Below are positions 29,454-38,869 of a DNA stretch of 64,000 nt, one piece after another. The stretch spans positions 177,010-241,009 of the forward strand of contig WQWC01000001.1 of NCBI GenBank assembly GCA_009785525.1, in the 5' to 3' direction. The stretch comes from Oscillospiraceae bacterium. GTDB taxonomy: Bacteria > Bacillota > Clostridia > Oscillospirales > Oscillospiraceae. Numbering within the stretch: the stretch's first letter is position 1; every line of letters begins with the position of its first letter. The position numbers and the translations under genes are program-made. The notes beneath the pieces were generated by a model, which had not been told where the DNA came from, ran no database searches, and saw only the letters and a list, made by a program, of their open reading frames with translations.

Positions 29454-30551
29454 ATGACGCAAGAGCATAGAGATTTTATTGAAGCACATATAAAAAATCT
29501 TGAAAGTGAACTCATTGAATACAGGGAGAATCCCTTCTCCAATGACCAGGTATATGATGCAATCAGAGAGATTTGCAACATATTTATAGATGATTTGCCG
29601 CAAATCGGTGAAAGGGTTTTATGGAATACCCACTCAACAGAAACAGACGCAAGAACTGTTATTGGGATTTTACGCAAGCACCTAATCGACAATCCTGTTG
29701 CTAATGACGATGCAAGTGCTGAAGAAGCTGACGTTGATGAAAACCTCGTAAAATTCCTTGTCAGCTTTGATGCGTGGTTTTTGGGTGAATTGCCTGCAGA
29801 CCCCATGATAAAAGACCAGTATAAAGGTAGTCATTACGATAATTGGGATGGTGGAGCGTGGCATTATTACTTGACTATTGATTATAAATATTTGTACAAG
29901 CTAAAGTTGGGTGTGGATGATTTTGAATATGATAAAGTCTTTTCCAATCCATCCTGTACAATCGAGGACTTTAAGGCATTTATCGAATTGATTTATGATG
30001 AGTGCGTTGAGAAAAGATATGAATTTACAATCGCTGTAAATGACCGCTTGAAAATATTTGGTATTCCTTACAGACTTCAAGGAGGAAAATTCACGAAAGA
30101 GGGATATAAGGGTACTGAAAAAATTGATAAGATAATTAACTACGCCATGTGTGAACGGAAAATAAAATTTTCCGAAGAAATGATAACCAGCAAAGAATTT
30201 TTAGATAAAAAAGCCGCTTTGGATTATATTGTAGATTCATTGCAGTATTTAATATCTATTGCACAGGGCGATAAAGTTAGCGGTAAATACAAATCTTCCG
30301 CTCTGGCTGTGTCGGCTACGGTAGAAAGCAAGATGTACACAATCATCAAAAGCGAACTGGAAGAAATAATGAAAATTGCGAATGAATTTTTTGACATACG
30401 CCACAATGAGTACCTTAACAAAGCCAAGGAACAACGCGAAGCACTAAATGACAAGGCATTTATCGAATATTTATACAACAGGGTTTATGCACTCACCTAT
30501 TTATTGCGTATTAAACTAACGGTTCAAAAGGAGGGCGCCGTTAATGGATAA
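29454..30551 (+). CDS. Unrecognised protein, AT-rich patch
   Basis: 365 residues, GGAGGG five to six bases before the ATG. No signal peptide or membrane segment. It is mostly helical and charged. The C-terminal third (from about 255) contains KKAALDYIVDSLQYLIS, a FFDIRHNEY motif and FIEYLYNRVYALTYLLR. This is reminiscent of helical domains in abortive-infection (AbiJ-like/HEPN-like) proteins, but I cannot assign a family. Base composition is clearly more AT-rich than the genes on either side, and the frameshifted peptidase lies just before it, so it may be transferred. A 27-codon ORF with its own ribosome site overlaps its end. Confidence 0.7.
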   Translation: MTQEHRDFIEAHIKNLESELIEYRENPFSNDQVYDAIREICNIFIDDLPQIGERVLWNTHSTETDARTVIGILRKHLIDNPVANDDASAEEADVDENLVKFLVSFDAWFLGELPADPMIKDQYKGSHYDNWDGGAWHYYLTIDYKYLYKLKLGVDDFEYDKVFSNPSCTIEDFKAFIELIYDECVEKRYEFTIAVNDRLKIFGIPYRLQGGKFTKEGYKGTEKIDKIINYAMCERKIKFSEEMITSKEFLDKKAALDYIVDSLQYLISIAQGDKVSGKYKSSALAVSATVESKMYTIIKSELEEIMKIANEFFDIRHNEYLNKAKEQREALNDKAFIEYLYNRVYALTYLLRIKLTVQKEGAVNG

Positions 30552-30627
30552 AGGGGCATCAATCCAGGGACATTGGCGAACGCATCTATACCCACAGTTG
30601 AAAACTGCTATTGAGTTGTTTAGGTGA
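30544..30627 (+). CDS. Short ORF coupled to the unrecognised gene
   Basis: 27 codons (begins MDKGASIQGHWR). It overlaps the upstream stop by eight bases and has AAGGAGGG eight bases before its ATG. It may be a real small protein or the stump of a longer gene lost by deletion. No homology recognised. Confidence 0.35.
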   Translation: MDKGASIQGHWRTHLYPQLKTAIELFR

Positions 30628-30719
30628 TAGATTGAATTAGTCACCTATTAGACACAAGAATGTGGATATTGCAGGGGTATAAGTGGTTTTGAAAGTAATT
30701 TATATTAGGTGAGGTTGTT

Positions 30720-31451
30720 ATGAAAATAGAAAATCAACTGGAACAGATTGCAAAATCTTATGACAGACACATTATTGAATTCGGAAAAGATGATGCTCCT
30801 TCATACGATAACTTGCCTGATTATATTACAGGCAACCCGGACTATCAGCATAGAATAAAAGAAAATGAAAGTGACTGGGAAGAAATCAGAAGAAAGAAAC
30901 TTAAAGATTATTTATCGCCGACCCAAAACATGAATTTTATTCACTTAGGTTGCAGTTTAAACTTAATGTTCAAAGGATATGACAAATGGCCTTCAACTTA
31001 CTATGGCATAGATATCAGCAAGGCGACCATAAATCTGCTTTACAATTATGTGGTGGAACACAATTTATCAATCGGCTCCCTATATTGCGGGAGCATACAC
31101 GAAACACCATTTGCCGAAAGCTATTTTGACATCGGGGATTGCATTGGTGTACTTGAATATTTTGATAGGGATTTTATTTTAAAAGCCATTCAAGAATTTC
31201 ACCGTTTGATGAAACCTGATGGTAAGCTCGTGCTTGATATTCCAAATATCGCAAGCCCAAGCGGACGGATGGCAATGCTTATAGAAGAATATATGGGGCG
31301 GCCCGATAAATTTGATATGTTGTCACATGAATTTGAAGATATGATAAAGGACTATTTTGAAATAGTAGATTCAGATAGGATTTGTGCCGAGCGTCGCGGT
31401 GAAAATTATATTGGGCATATGTATTACTACTTTTTGAAATGCAAGAAATAG
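30720..31451 (+). CDS. SAM-dependent methyltransferase, class I
   Basis: 243 residues. Rossmann-like motif I is atypical (FIHLGCSLN near 80), followed by YYGIDISKA (motif II acidic residue), a Gly/Ser-rich CGSIHETPF and DCIGVLEYFD. A post-motif KPDGKLVLDIPN matches Methyltransf_11 proteins. The substrate is unknown. AT-rich like its upstream neighbour. A GTGAGGTTG site lies upstream of the ATG. Confidence 0.75.
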   Translation: MKIENQLEQIAKSYDRHIIEFGKDDAPSYDNLPDYITGNPDYQHRIKENESDWEEIRRKKLKDYLSPTQNMNFIHLGCSLNLMFKGYDKWPSTYYGIDISKATINLLYNYVVEHNLSIGSLYCGSIHETPFAESYFDIGDCIGVLEYFDRDFILKAIQEFHRLMKPDGKLVLDIPNIASPSGRMAMLIEEYMGRPDKFDMLSHEFEDMIKDYFEIVDSDRICAERRGENYIGHMYYYFLKCKK

Positions 31452-31486
31452 TCTGCACCTAATAAGCATTTTCTACAGTTATGCAT

Positions 31487-31554
31487 TGTAGGGCGCGGCA
31501 ACCTGACGCGCCTGGGTACTTTGGTATACGGCGCGTCGGGTCACCGCGCCCCTA
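31487..31554. repeat. Nested palindromic repeat (copy E)
   Basis: Outer ends TGTAGGGCGCGG and CCGCGCCCCTA. The inner arms CCTGACGCGCC and GGCGCGTCGGG form a second stem. Lies in the 199-base gap before the O-antigen ligase gene. Confidence 0.7.
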
Positions 31555-31650
31555 CTCCGCACAATTTAAAGATTGAAAATTTTTGTATAATAGGGTAAAA
31601 TACGTAAAACTTAGTAAAATCCGCTTATTGATAAAGGGGCTTTCACAATA

Positions 31651-33078
31651 ATGCAAAAACTAATTAAAGGCAGCTTTTTTTTCACGCTGATTTCCGAGAC
31701 GTTTTCGCTGTTCCGCTCTCAGTGGCGCAAAAGCCGTGTTGTCGGGCGATTTCTCTCCGACGGCAAGGGCGAAGCGGCGTCTAAATCCAGCATTTTTACA
31801 CGCGGTTGGTTAAGATTCCACCAGGGACTGAACTCTGTTTTTGATAAACTGCGGCTCAATAAGCTCTTGCGCAACAGCATTTTCGCAATGCCGTTTATCT
31901 GGGGATTTGCCACGGTCACCTTGGCCCCGATTCTGCCAACCATGGCCGTGCTGGCCCTTGTCTTGGCAAACGGGATATCCCTGCTCCTCGCCTTCGGGTG
32001 CGACCGGGAGCGAAAACTGCGCTACTCCCCTGCTAACAAATATATCCTGCTTTACGCTTTTGTCTATATAGCTGCCACTTTCACATCCGTCACGATAGTC
32101 GGCAGCCTTTTCAGCGGTGCGCTGACCACCTTATTCGTCCTCTTCGCCTTTGTGATACAAAACTCCGTCACAACTCGCCGCAGTCTTGACACGCTGATTT
32201 ACGCTTTTGTCATCTCCGGTGCGCTTGTCTCGGCTTACGGCGTATTCCAATACGTATTCGGAAGCACATTCGGTGCGACAGCGTGGCTTGATTCTGAGAT
32301 GTTTGAGGGCATCGGCGTCCGTGTGTACTCCACCCTCGGCAACCCCAATGTGCTGGCAAAGTATCTGCTGCTTGTCACTCCGTTCGCAGGAGCCTGTATT
32401 TTTATTGTGAAAGGCATTCTGCCAAAGCTGTTCTTCACGGGGTGCTTTGGAGCCATGCTCCTATGTATGCTGCTGACCTTTTCGCGCGGCGGATGGCTCG
32501 GACTTATCGTTGCCGCGGCGATTTTCCTCGTCATGCTGGACAGGCGGTTTATCCTTGTCGGAATCATTGGCATTGTTATACTTTACTTTGCACTGCCGGA
32601 TGTTATTCTTGACCGATTTCTAAGTATCGGCAATTTGGGCGATACCTCGACGTCTTACCGCGTTTCGATCTGGCTGGGTACAATCAACATGCTGCGGGAC
32701 TTCTGGTTCACCGGCATAGGTCCGGGGACTGCTGCTTTTAACACCATATATCCGCTGTACAGCTTTAACACTATCATCTCCCCGCATTCGCACAATTTGT
32801 ATCTTCAGATAATGTCCGACGCGGGGATTGCCGGAATTCTGGTCTTCCTCACCATTATCTTCACTTATTTCAGGAACCTATGCCGCGCCATGTCGCGGGA
32901 AAACAACAAAAGTTCTAAAATCCTGCAAATCGCGGCGATTTCAGGCGTGTTCGGGTTCCTTGTCCAGGGTATGACTGATTATTCGTTCTATAATTACCGC
33001 GTCACCTTGGTATTCTGGGCGGTAATAGGCCTCGGCGCGTTGGCCGCCCGCAGATCCGCGCTTACTCACAATGAGTAA
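31651..33078 (+). CDS. O-antigen ligase/Wzy-family membrane protein
   Basis: 475 residues, about ten to twelve membrane segments after a cytoplasmic, basic N-terminus of about 75 residues. The Wzy_C region (about 285-400) has TFSRGGWLGL, TSYRVSIWLGTINML, GIGPGTAAF and the conserved SPHSHNLYLQIMSDAG loop. It would polymerise or ligate surface polysaccharide at the outer face of the membrane. It converges on the GT4 gene with a 13-base overlap. Confidence 0.88.
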   Translation: MQKLIKGSFFFTLISETFSLFRSQWRKSRVVGRFLSDGKGEAASKSSIFTRGWLRFHQGLNSVFDKLRLNKLLRNSIFAMPFIWGFATVTLAPILPTMAVLALVLANGISLLLAFGCDRERKLRYSPANKYILLYAFVYIAATFTSVTIVGSLFSGALTTLFVLFAFVIQNSVTTRRSLDTLIYAFVISGALVSAYGVFQYVFGSTFGATAWLDSEMFEGIGVRVYSTLGNPNVLAKYLLLVTPFAGACIFIVKGILPKLFFTGCFGAMLLCMLLTFSRGGWLGLIVAAAIFLVMLDRRFILVGIIGIVILYFALPDVILDRFLSIGNLGDTSTSYRVSIWLGTINMLRDFWFTGIGPGTAAFNTIYPLYSFNTIISPHSHNLYLQIMSDAGIAGILVFLTIIFTYFRNLCRAMSRENNKSSKILQIAAISGVFGFLVQGMTDYSFYNYRVTLVFWAVIGLGALAARRSALTHNE

Positions 33079-34163
33079 TACAGCGCCTCAATATTCTTCG
33101 TCATCTCGGCAGCGGTGAACCTCTCGTTAAAAGTCCTTATGGAATTTTCACTCATTTTTTGATAAAGGTCTTTATCGTCATACAATACTTTTATTGCATC
33201 CGCCAACGCATCGGCGTCTTTTTCCGGGAAAATCATGCCGTTCTCCCCGTGGGATATCACATAAGGATTCCCGCCGAACGAACTAACAACAGCCGGGATA
33301 CCCATGCTCATCCCCTCCAAAAGCGCAAGGCTTGTCGCTTCCGTGCCGTATGACGCGTTCAGTTGAAGATCAAGTGCGCCCATCAGTGCCTCCACATCTG
33401 ACAAGAATCCGGTAAATACAACGTTATCCAGTCTATTTTCAACAGCGCGCTTTTTCAATTCGTCCTCAATCTCACCGGTACCGGCTATGACGAATTTAAT
33501 ATCCGCGTTATCTTTCAAAAGCTCCGCCGCCTTTAATACGTATTCATGCCCTTTTACCGGCGTAAGCCTCGCGAATATCCCGCACACGAAGTCATTCTCA
33601 CTCACGCCGTACACCGCCCGCGCGGCTGCCCTTTCCGATGTCCCTGGTTTTGACAGTGCGTCTACGCCGTTGTAGATCACCTTAACTTTGCCGGGCTTCT
33701 GCCCCGCTTCCACGATTATATCCGCCGCCGCCGGGGAAACGGCGATGACTTTATCGGCATAGTAATTGTTCACAACGCCGAAAATCTGCTTTAGCGGAAA
33801 CCGGATTTTTAAGGGGCTATTCGGGAAAACGCTGTGCCTTGTATATATTATCTTGCACCCCGCCGCCCGCGCCGCGATTCTGGCCGACATTGAGGCGTGG
33901 GTATGCACAATATCCGGTTTTTCTTTCTTTATCAGTTTTTTAAGACTACGCACGACCGGAATGCTAAATGATTTTTCAGCCAGTCCGTCAACGGTAAGAT
34001 AACGCACGTTCAGTGCTTTGAGTTCTTCAATAAGCAGCGCCCCATTCGGCAGAATCACTGTCATATCCAGTTTAGATCTGTCACAGTTCCGCAGAAACAC
34101 AAGCAGCATTTTGCCCGCCCCGCCGATATTTGAGTCTGAGATTACGTTTAAAACTTTCAGCAT
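33066..34163 (-). CDS. Glycosyltransferase family 4
   Basis: 365 residues, GT-B fold. The N-terminal acceptor half has SDSNIGGAGKML and DIVHTHASMSA. The C-terminal nucleotide-sugar half has GIFARLTPVKGHEYVLKA, the conserved Glu region in EATSLALLEGMSMGIPAVVS and GENGMIFP. It probably adds a sugar to a lipid-linked surface polymer. The genes around it are also surface-polysaccharide genes. Confidence 0.9.
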   Translation of the reverse strand: MLKVLNVISDSNIGGAGKMLLVFLRNCDRSKLDMTVILPNGALLIEELKALNVRYLTVDGLAEKSFSIPVVRSLKKLIKKEKPDIVHTHASMSARIAARAAGCKIIYTRHSVFPNSPLKIRFPLKQIFGVVNNYYADKVIAVSPAAADIIVEAGQKPGKVKVIYNGVDALSKPGTSERAAARAVYGVSENDFVCGIFARLTPVKGHEYVLKAAELLKDNADIKFVIAGTGEIEDELKKRAVENRLDNVVFTGFLSDVEALMGALDLQLNASYGTEATSLALLEGMSMGIPAVVSSFGGNPYVISHGENGMIFPEKDADALADAIKVLYDDKDLYQKMSENSIRTFNERFTAAEMTKNIEALYYSL

Positions 34164-34272
34164 AATTTTCTCCTTAGCATAATTTTCACAACATTACAAA
34201 TTATTCAAATCATCATATCAGAAAAAGCATCCCGTTTCAACTTACAAATCAACTAATCGGAGGCATAATCAA

Positions 34273-34776
34273 ATGGAAAACAACCAAAAAAAGCGCTGGC
34301 GGCCTAATCTCTTTGACTTTATTTTTATCGCCGGCGTCATAATCATCGCCGTGGTAATTATCAGCTTCAGCGGCAGAATCGGCGGCGGCGGTGGAATAAT
34401 CTCCACCGGCACACAGGAAACTGTCAGATACACCCTTGCGTTGGAGCGTATGATTGGCGACACGGCAACGCTTATCAGTCCAGGGGATCAACTTATTGAC
34501 AGAGTTGAAAACCGCTCGCTTGGCACCGTTGTCTCCGTTGAAGCGCTCCCCAGCACGGCTTTTCGGACGAATTATCAAACGGGGGAGCGTGTACTCTCCG
34601 AAATCTCCGGTGAAAGCGCGGCCATTGTTGTTGTGGAGGCATTGGCGACAGTTACCGAAAGCCAGATAAGCGTCGGCGGATTTGTCATCCGCGCCGGTGC
34701 GCATGTTTCTGTCAACGGCCCGTTATATCACGGCAACGGATGGATTATCAACATTGAAAGAGGTGACGCGGCGTGA
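34273..34776 (+). CDS. DUF4330 membrane-anchored protein (first copy)
   Basis: 167 residues. A short basic N-terminus, one membrane segment (about 15-33), a Gly-rich stretch and an extracytoplasmic beta-rich domain with LISPGDQLIDRV. Family of unknown function often next to wall-polymer genes in Firmicutes. GGAGG nine bases upstream. Its stop overlaps the next start by four bases. Confidence 0.75.
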   Translation: MENNQKKRWRPNLFDFIFIAGVIIIAVVIISFSGRIGGGGGIISTGTQETVRYTLALERMIGDTATLISPGDQLIDRVENRSLGTVVSVEALPSTAFRTNYQTGERVLSEISGESAAIVVVEALATVTESQISVGGFVIRAGAHVSVNGPLYHGNGWIINIERGDAA

Positions 34777-35276
34777 GGAAAATTATTGATGCAAACGGCC
34801 GCATTTTCGGCCTTATAAGCTTTATCGACATTGTCGTCTTTATCGTGGCCCTTGTTCTGGTTTCAGCGTTTTTTGTACGGGCAAATGTGATCTATACCCC
34901 CGCGACTGCCGACGCTTCTGCAAATGTGACTTATACCGTGCGAATCCAATCTGTCCGCGCAACGAATGCCGCGCTGCTGCGCCCGGGAGACAGCTTGTAT
35001 TCGCGAGACCATGGCAGTGCGAACATGGGCACAATCGTCGCTGTAGATATCACCGAGTCCTACGCCGCAGAGCAGCTTCTTGATGGTACAATTGTCATTG
35101 CACGGGTTCACGAACGTTATGACGTTGTGCTGACTGTCGAGGCCGAAGGCTCTGTCAGCGGCGGCAGGTTCTTTGCCAACAGGATTGTTGAACTCAACGC
35201 CAATGCGGGGTATCGCCTCTTCACCAGATACAATCAGTTCGAAGGCACGCTTATGATGATATATGGTGGCCTATGA
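34773..35276 (+). CDS. DUF4330 membrane-anchored protein (second copy)
   Basis: 167 residues. Starts RKIIDANGRIFGLISFIDIVVF, the DUF4330 signature, then one membrane helix (about 18-36) and an outside domain with ALLRPGDSLYSR parallel to LISPGDQLIDRV in the first copy. It is a diverged tandem paralogue of equal length. It overlaps both neighbours by four bases, so the two DUF4330 proteins and the GT4-CsaB fusion should be made together. Confidence 0.82.
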   Translation: MRKIIDANGRIFGLISFIDIVVFIVALVLVSAFFVRANVIYTPATADASANVTYTVRIQSVRATNAALLRPGDSLYSRDHGSANMGTIVAVDITESYAAEQLLDGTIVIARVHERYDVVLTVEAEGSVSGGRFFANRIVELNANAGYRLFTRYNQFEGTLMMIYGGL

Positions 35277-37507
35277 TGAAGGTACTTCTTGCAACGATGA
35301 GCCTTGTCATAGGCGGCGCTGAGACTCATATAATTGAACTCGCACTGGAACTGCACCGGCGCGGGGTCGATGTATCCGTTGCCTCAAGCGGCGGTGTATA
35401 CGTCGCGGACCTCGAAAAGGCCGGTATACCGCATCACAGCGTGCCGATGGATAAGCGCCGGATATCAAGTATGCTAAAATCTTATTTTCTAATGCGTAAA
35501 ATCATAAAGCGCGAAAAACCGGATATCGTCCATGGACATGCCCGGATCCCTAATTTTATATGCGGCCTTTTGCATAAGACACTGAAATTCAAATTTGTCA
35601 CTACCGCGCATTGGGTGTTTGAAGTCGGCGGCGGCCTTCGCTATCTCACAAACTGGGGCGAAAAAACTATCGCGGTGTCGGAGGATATAAAGCAATACCT
35701 CATAGACAACTACGGTACTCCGCCGAACGATATTTTCATTACGATAAATGGCATAGACACCGATAAATTCTCGCCCAATACTCCGGCTGACACCGTCATT
35801 TCCGAATTTGGCCTTGACCCTGAGAAACCGATAATCTGCAACGTAGGCCGCCTTGATGACACCACAAGCGGGTCCGGCGCTGTTTCACGTATGCTCATAG
35901 ATATCGCACCGGAGCTTCACAATCATCTGCCCGGCGTACAGATTCTGATTGCCGGGGCCGGTAATATATATGACGAGCTCGAAGCAAAAGCTGATGCGGT
36001 GAACGCCTCAACCGGCATGAATACGGTCACCATGACCGGCGCGCGCACGGATATCAATCAGATTCTGTCCACCTGCGATGTGTTCGTCGGCGTGTCCCGC
36101 GCGGCGCTTGAAGCAATGGCGGCGACAAAGCCTCTCATCGCCGCCGGGAACGAGGGGTTTCTCGGCCTGCTGACGCCGGACAAGCTTGAAACAGCGGTGG
36201 GGTCAAATTTCACCCTCCGCGGATGCGGAAAAACGACCCGTGAGCTTCTGCTTGCCGAACTCACCGGATTTTTCGATAACGTCTCTGCGGAAGAGCGAAT
36301 CTCTCTCGGCAACTTCGGCAGAGAGTTGATTCTGCGCGATTATTCCGTCAGCAGGATGGCTGATGACTCTATACTGGCGTATGACGCGGTCCTGCGGCGT
36401 CGGTATAATGTTGTGATGAGCGGGTATTACGGCTTCAAAAACGCCGGGGACGAGGCGATATTGCAGTCGTTCTACCGGAATATTCAGAGTTCGTCCGACG
36501 ATATCTCTATAACCGTTCTGTCGTCCGACCCGGAGGATACAAAAGCGCGTTACGGCTATGCCTCCGTTGAACGCTTTAATATCTTACGCGTGGTACATGC
36601 TATCCGGCGCTGTGACGTCTTGGTCTCCGGCGGCGGCAGTCTATTGCAGGATTTTACATCGACCCGATCACTTATATACTATCTTCTTATCATATGGGCA
36701 GCCAAAAAGATGGGCAAAAAAGTTATGATCTATGCAAACGGCATAGGCCCGGTCAGCAAAAAATCAAACCGCCGGCGCGTCCGCAAAGTCGTCAGCCGTG
36801 CTGATGTTATCACACTGCGGGATTCTGCGTCTCTTGACGAACTCCACGCAATGGGCGTTGTCCGTGAAGATATGCGGGTAACGGCAGACCCTGTTTTCAC
36901 CATATCCGGGGTTCCATGCGAAGAGGCGCGGCGTTTACTCGCGGAAAACGGTGTGCCGGAGGGGGCATTTATCGCGGTTTCAATCCGTCCCTTTTCCGCT
37001 TTCAGGGATGTCCAAAATACGGATTTCTGTCAAAAAATCGCGTCTGTCTGCGACAGCGTTATCGAAACATCCGGCCGCCATGTTGTGTTTGTGCCGATGC
37101 AGGCGGGCAAAGATATTCCGATAAGCCGCAAGGTTCAGGGAATTATGAAAAATCCTTCGTACATACTCGAAAGACGCTTTTCGGCGGAAGAGTTGATGGG
37201 GATTGTCGGACAGGCCGACTTCATGCTTGCAATGCGCCTGCACGCGCTTATATTCGCCGCGAAGATGAACATCCCTTTTGCGGGACTTGTGTATGACCCA
37301 AAAGTTGCAGCATTGTCAGAGACGCTATCAATGCCCTCCGCTGGGGATGTCTCCGATTTAGACACCGGCTCAACGCTCGAAATAATAACGGACATGCTGG
37401 CCCAGCGGGAGCATTATTCGGATGTTTTAAAGAGAGCATCAGAAAAGCTTGAACTCGCGGCCCGTGAAGATTCCGCCCTTTTGCTTAAGTTATTGCGAGA
37501 CGATTAA
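35273..37507 (+). CDS. Fusion of GT4 glycosyltransferase and CsaB polysaccharide pyruvyltransferase
   Basis: 744 residues. Residues 1-375 form a GT-B enzyme (LVIGGAETHIIELA, DIVHGHARIP, ICNVGRLDD, then EAMAATKPLIAAG). Residues 378-740 form a pyruvyltransferase (SGYYGFKNAGDEAILQSF, SGGGSLLQDFTSTRS, YANGIGPVSKK, TLRDSASLDEL, AMRLHALIFAA). CsaB adds pyruvate ketals to the secondary wall polymer that SLH domains bind, so the cell probably anchors S-layer-type proteins this way. The fusion would couple sugar addition to pyruvylation. It is in frame without a break, so it is not an artefact of a lost stop within a short overlap. Confidence 0.9.
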   Translation: MMKVLLATMSLVIGGAETHIIELALELHRRGVDVSVASSGGVYVADLEKAGIPHHSVPMDKRRISSMLKSYFLMRKIIKREKPDIVHGHARIPNFICGLLHKTLKFKFVTTAHWVFEVGGGLRYLTNWGEKTIAVSEDIKQYLIDNYGTPPNDIFITINGIDTDKFSPNTPADTVISEFGLDPEKPIICNVGRLDDTTSGSGAVSRMLIDIAPELHNHLPGVQILIAGAGNIYDELEAKADAVNASTGMNTVTMTGARTDINQILSTCDVFVGVSRAALEAMAATKPLIAAGNEGFLGLLTPDKLETAVGSNFTLRGCGKTTRELLLAELTGFFDNVSAEERISLGNFGRELILRDYSVSRMADDSILAYDAVLRRRYNVVMSGYYGFKNAGDEAILQSFYRNIQSSSDDISITVLSSDPEDTKARYGYASVERFNILRVVHAIRRCDVLVSGGGSLLQDFTSTRSLIYYLLIIWAAKKMGKKVMIYANGIGPVSKKSNRRRVRKVVSRADVITLRDSASLDELHAMGVVREDMRVTADPVFTISGVPCEEARRLLAENGVPEGAFIAVSIRPFSAFRDVQNTDFCQKIASVCDSVIETSGRHVVFVPMQAGKDIPISRKVQGIMKNPSYILERRFSAEELMGIVGQADFMLAMRLHALIFAAKMNIPFAGLVYDPKVAALSETLSMPSAGDVSDLDTGSTLEIITDMLAQREHYSDVLKRASEKLELAAREDSALLLKLLRDD

Positions 37508-37564
37508 CCACAGATTTTGCAAGTATGCTCATATAAAATTTCATTTTTTCATCATTTCTCACTA

Positions 37565-37593
37565 TTGTCAAGCTGTCGGTTTTGCTATATAAT
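37565..37593 (+). promoter_or_regulatory. Promoter upstream of small ORF and AEC transporter
   Basis: TTGTCA (37565-37570), a 17-base spacer and a perfect TATAAT (37588-37593). Confidence 0.6.
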
Positions 37594-37638
37594 GCTTTCC
37601 AGCTTCCTGTTGCTTAACTAAAAAGGAAGATATTTCTT

Positions 37639-37806
37639 ATGGTTGCCCTGTCTTTTTTTGCCTATCCTGCTTGTCTGATTGTTTTAAAGCTCTCTGCCAC
37701 TAAGGCGGGGGCTGTTTCTCTGATATTATCACTTGTGGCTGCGCCTGCATTCTTCATCTCGCTTATTGCACGGAGCGCACCCCTGCTACTGCCATTTGAT
37801 GAGTGA
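37639..37806 (+). CDS. Possible 55-residue hydrophobic membrane peptide
   Basis: AAAAGGAAG lies 7-10 bases before the ATG and a consensus promoter lies about 45 bases upstream. The sequence is nearly all hydrophobic (two short membrane-spanning stretches, MVALSFFAYPACLIVLKLS and LILSLVAAPAFFISLIA). It could be a small membrane protein or the remnant of a transporter. No family recognised. Confidence 0.4.
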   Translation: MVALSFFAYPACLIVLKLSATKAGAVSLILSLVAAPAFFISLIARSAPLLLPFDE

Positions 37807-37866
37807 TAATGTTATAAACAAGAACTTCATAGTTTTCATGGAAGATAGAGTTAAGGAGATTATTAA

Positions 37867-38841
37867 ATGTTAGAACAAGTGATTCTAAGCATAGATATTA
37901 CCATGCCATTTATTCTGCTGGCCCTGCTTGGCATACTGTTAAAGCGCAGAGGGATGATAAATGATGAATTTATTAAACAAGGTAACAAGGTTATCTTTTA
38001 TTTTGCAATACCTGTGTCGCTTTTCATTCAAATATATGCTGCTGATCTGTCTGATGTATTTGATGTACGGTTTTTGGCTTTCAATTCTTTGTGGCTTGTT
38101 GGATTTTTTATAGTAGTTTGGGTTGTTGCAAGTAAGTTTATGAAGGATAAAGACTCAGTGTCTTCTTTTGCCAACAGTGCATATAGAAGTAGCCTATCTG
38201 TTGTTGGGCCGCCGTTATTAACACTTATGTTTGAGTATGCTTATGATTCAAATATTTTACCAAAAGGAATTTTAGCAGTAGCAGTTTTGCTAATTATATC
38301 GTATGTAACAGCCTCAATTTTATTTGCAGTACATGATTCAAAGTCAAATAAAAACGGCACAAAGAGATTTTTTATATTAGGTGTTTTTATATCAATTATA
38401 AAAAATCCAATTATTATTGGTGTAGTGGCAGGGCTTATATTTAACTTTTCTGGGTTACCTCTTCCCACATTTGCCAATAATACATTAACTTCATTTTCAA
38501 GAATTGTCATGCCCTTGGCCATGATTTGTGTTGGTGCAAACCTTAGATTTCATGGGTTTGACAAGAAGTTTAAGTATGTCTTAATTTCCGCGTTTGTTAA
38601 ACTTGTTGTTATGCCAATAGCAGCTGTTATAGTCGCATATTTATTTGGGTTCCGTGGCAGTGATTTGACAATAATTCTTATTTTAAATGCTCTGCCAATG
38701 GCAGTTGGGGCCTATGTAATGCAGGCAGAACTCGGGGGAGATTCATACATCGGCGCATCTGTTCTAATGCTTACAATGACACTTTCGGCAGTTACGTTAA
38801 CGCTTTACATATTTCTGTTTCGTGTTATGGGATTTTTATAA
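37867..38841 (+). CDS. AEC-family (auxin efflux carrier-like) transporter
   Basis: 324 residues, about ten membrane segments in two five-helix halves. FILLALLGILLKRRGMI at the N-terminus and ALPMAVGAYVMQAELGGD in the second half are typical of AEC permeases for organic acids or amino acids. GGAGATTATTAA precedes the ATG. Codon use is AT-rich compared with neighbours, hinting at transfer. The hairpin of repeat F ends the transcript. Confidence 0.85.
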   Translation: MLEQVILSIDITMPFILLALLGILLKRRGMINDEFIKQGNKVIFYFAIPVSLFIQIYAADLSDVFDVRFLAFNSLWLVGFFIVVWVVASKFMKDKDSVSSFANSAYRSSLSVVGPPLLTLMFEYAYDSNILPKGILAVAVLLIISYVTASILFAVHDSKSNKNGTKRFFILGVFISIIKNPIIIGVVAGLIFNFSGLPLPTFANNTLTSFSRIVMPLAMICVGANLRFHGFDKKFKYVLISAFVKLVVMPIAAVIVAYLFGFRGSDLTIILILNALPMAVGAYVMQAELGGDSYIGASVLMLTMTLSAVTLTLYIFLFRVMGFL

Positions 38842-38869
38842 CGGTCATCGACTAATATTAGACACGATT

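Larger units (their letters stand above)
37508..37866. other. Gap with promoter and a possible small membrane peptide
   Basis: 359 bases. It contains a promoter (37565-37593), a 55-codon ORF with a ribosome site (37639-37806), and nothing else recognised. Confidence 0.5.

Noticed and set aside
29243..29470. 75-codon ORF before the unrecognised protein
   Set aside because: No ribosome site, low-complexity basic translation and overlap with the start of the better supported gene at 29454. It may contain degraded sequence, but no family is visible.
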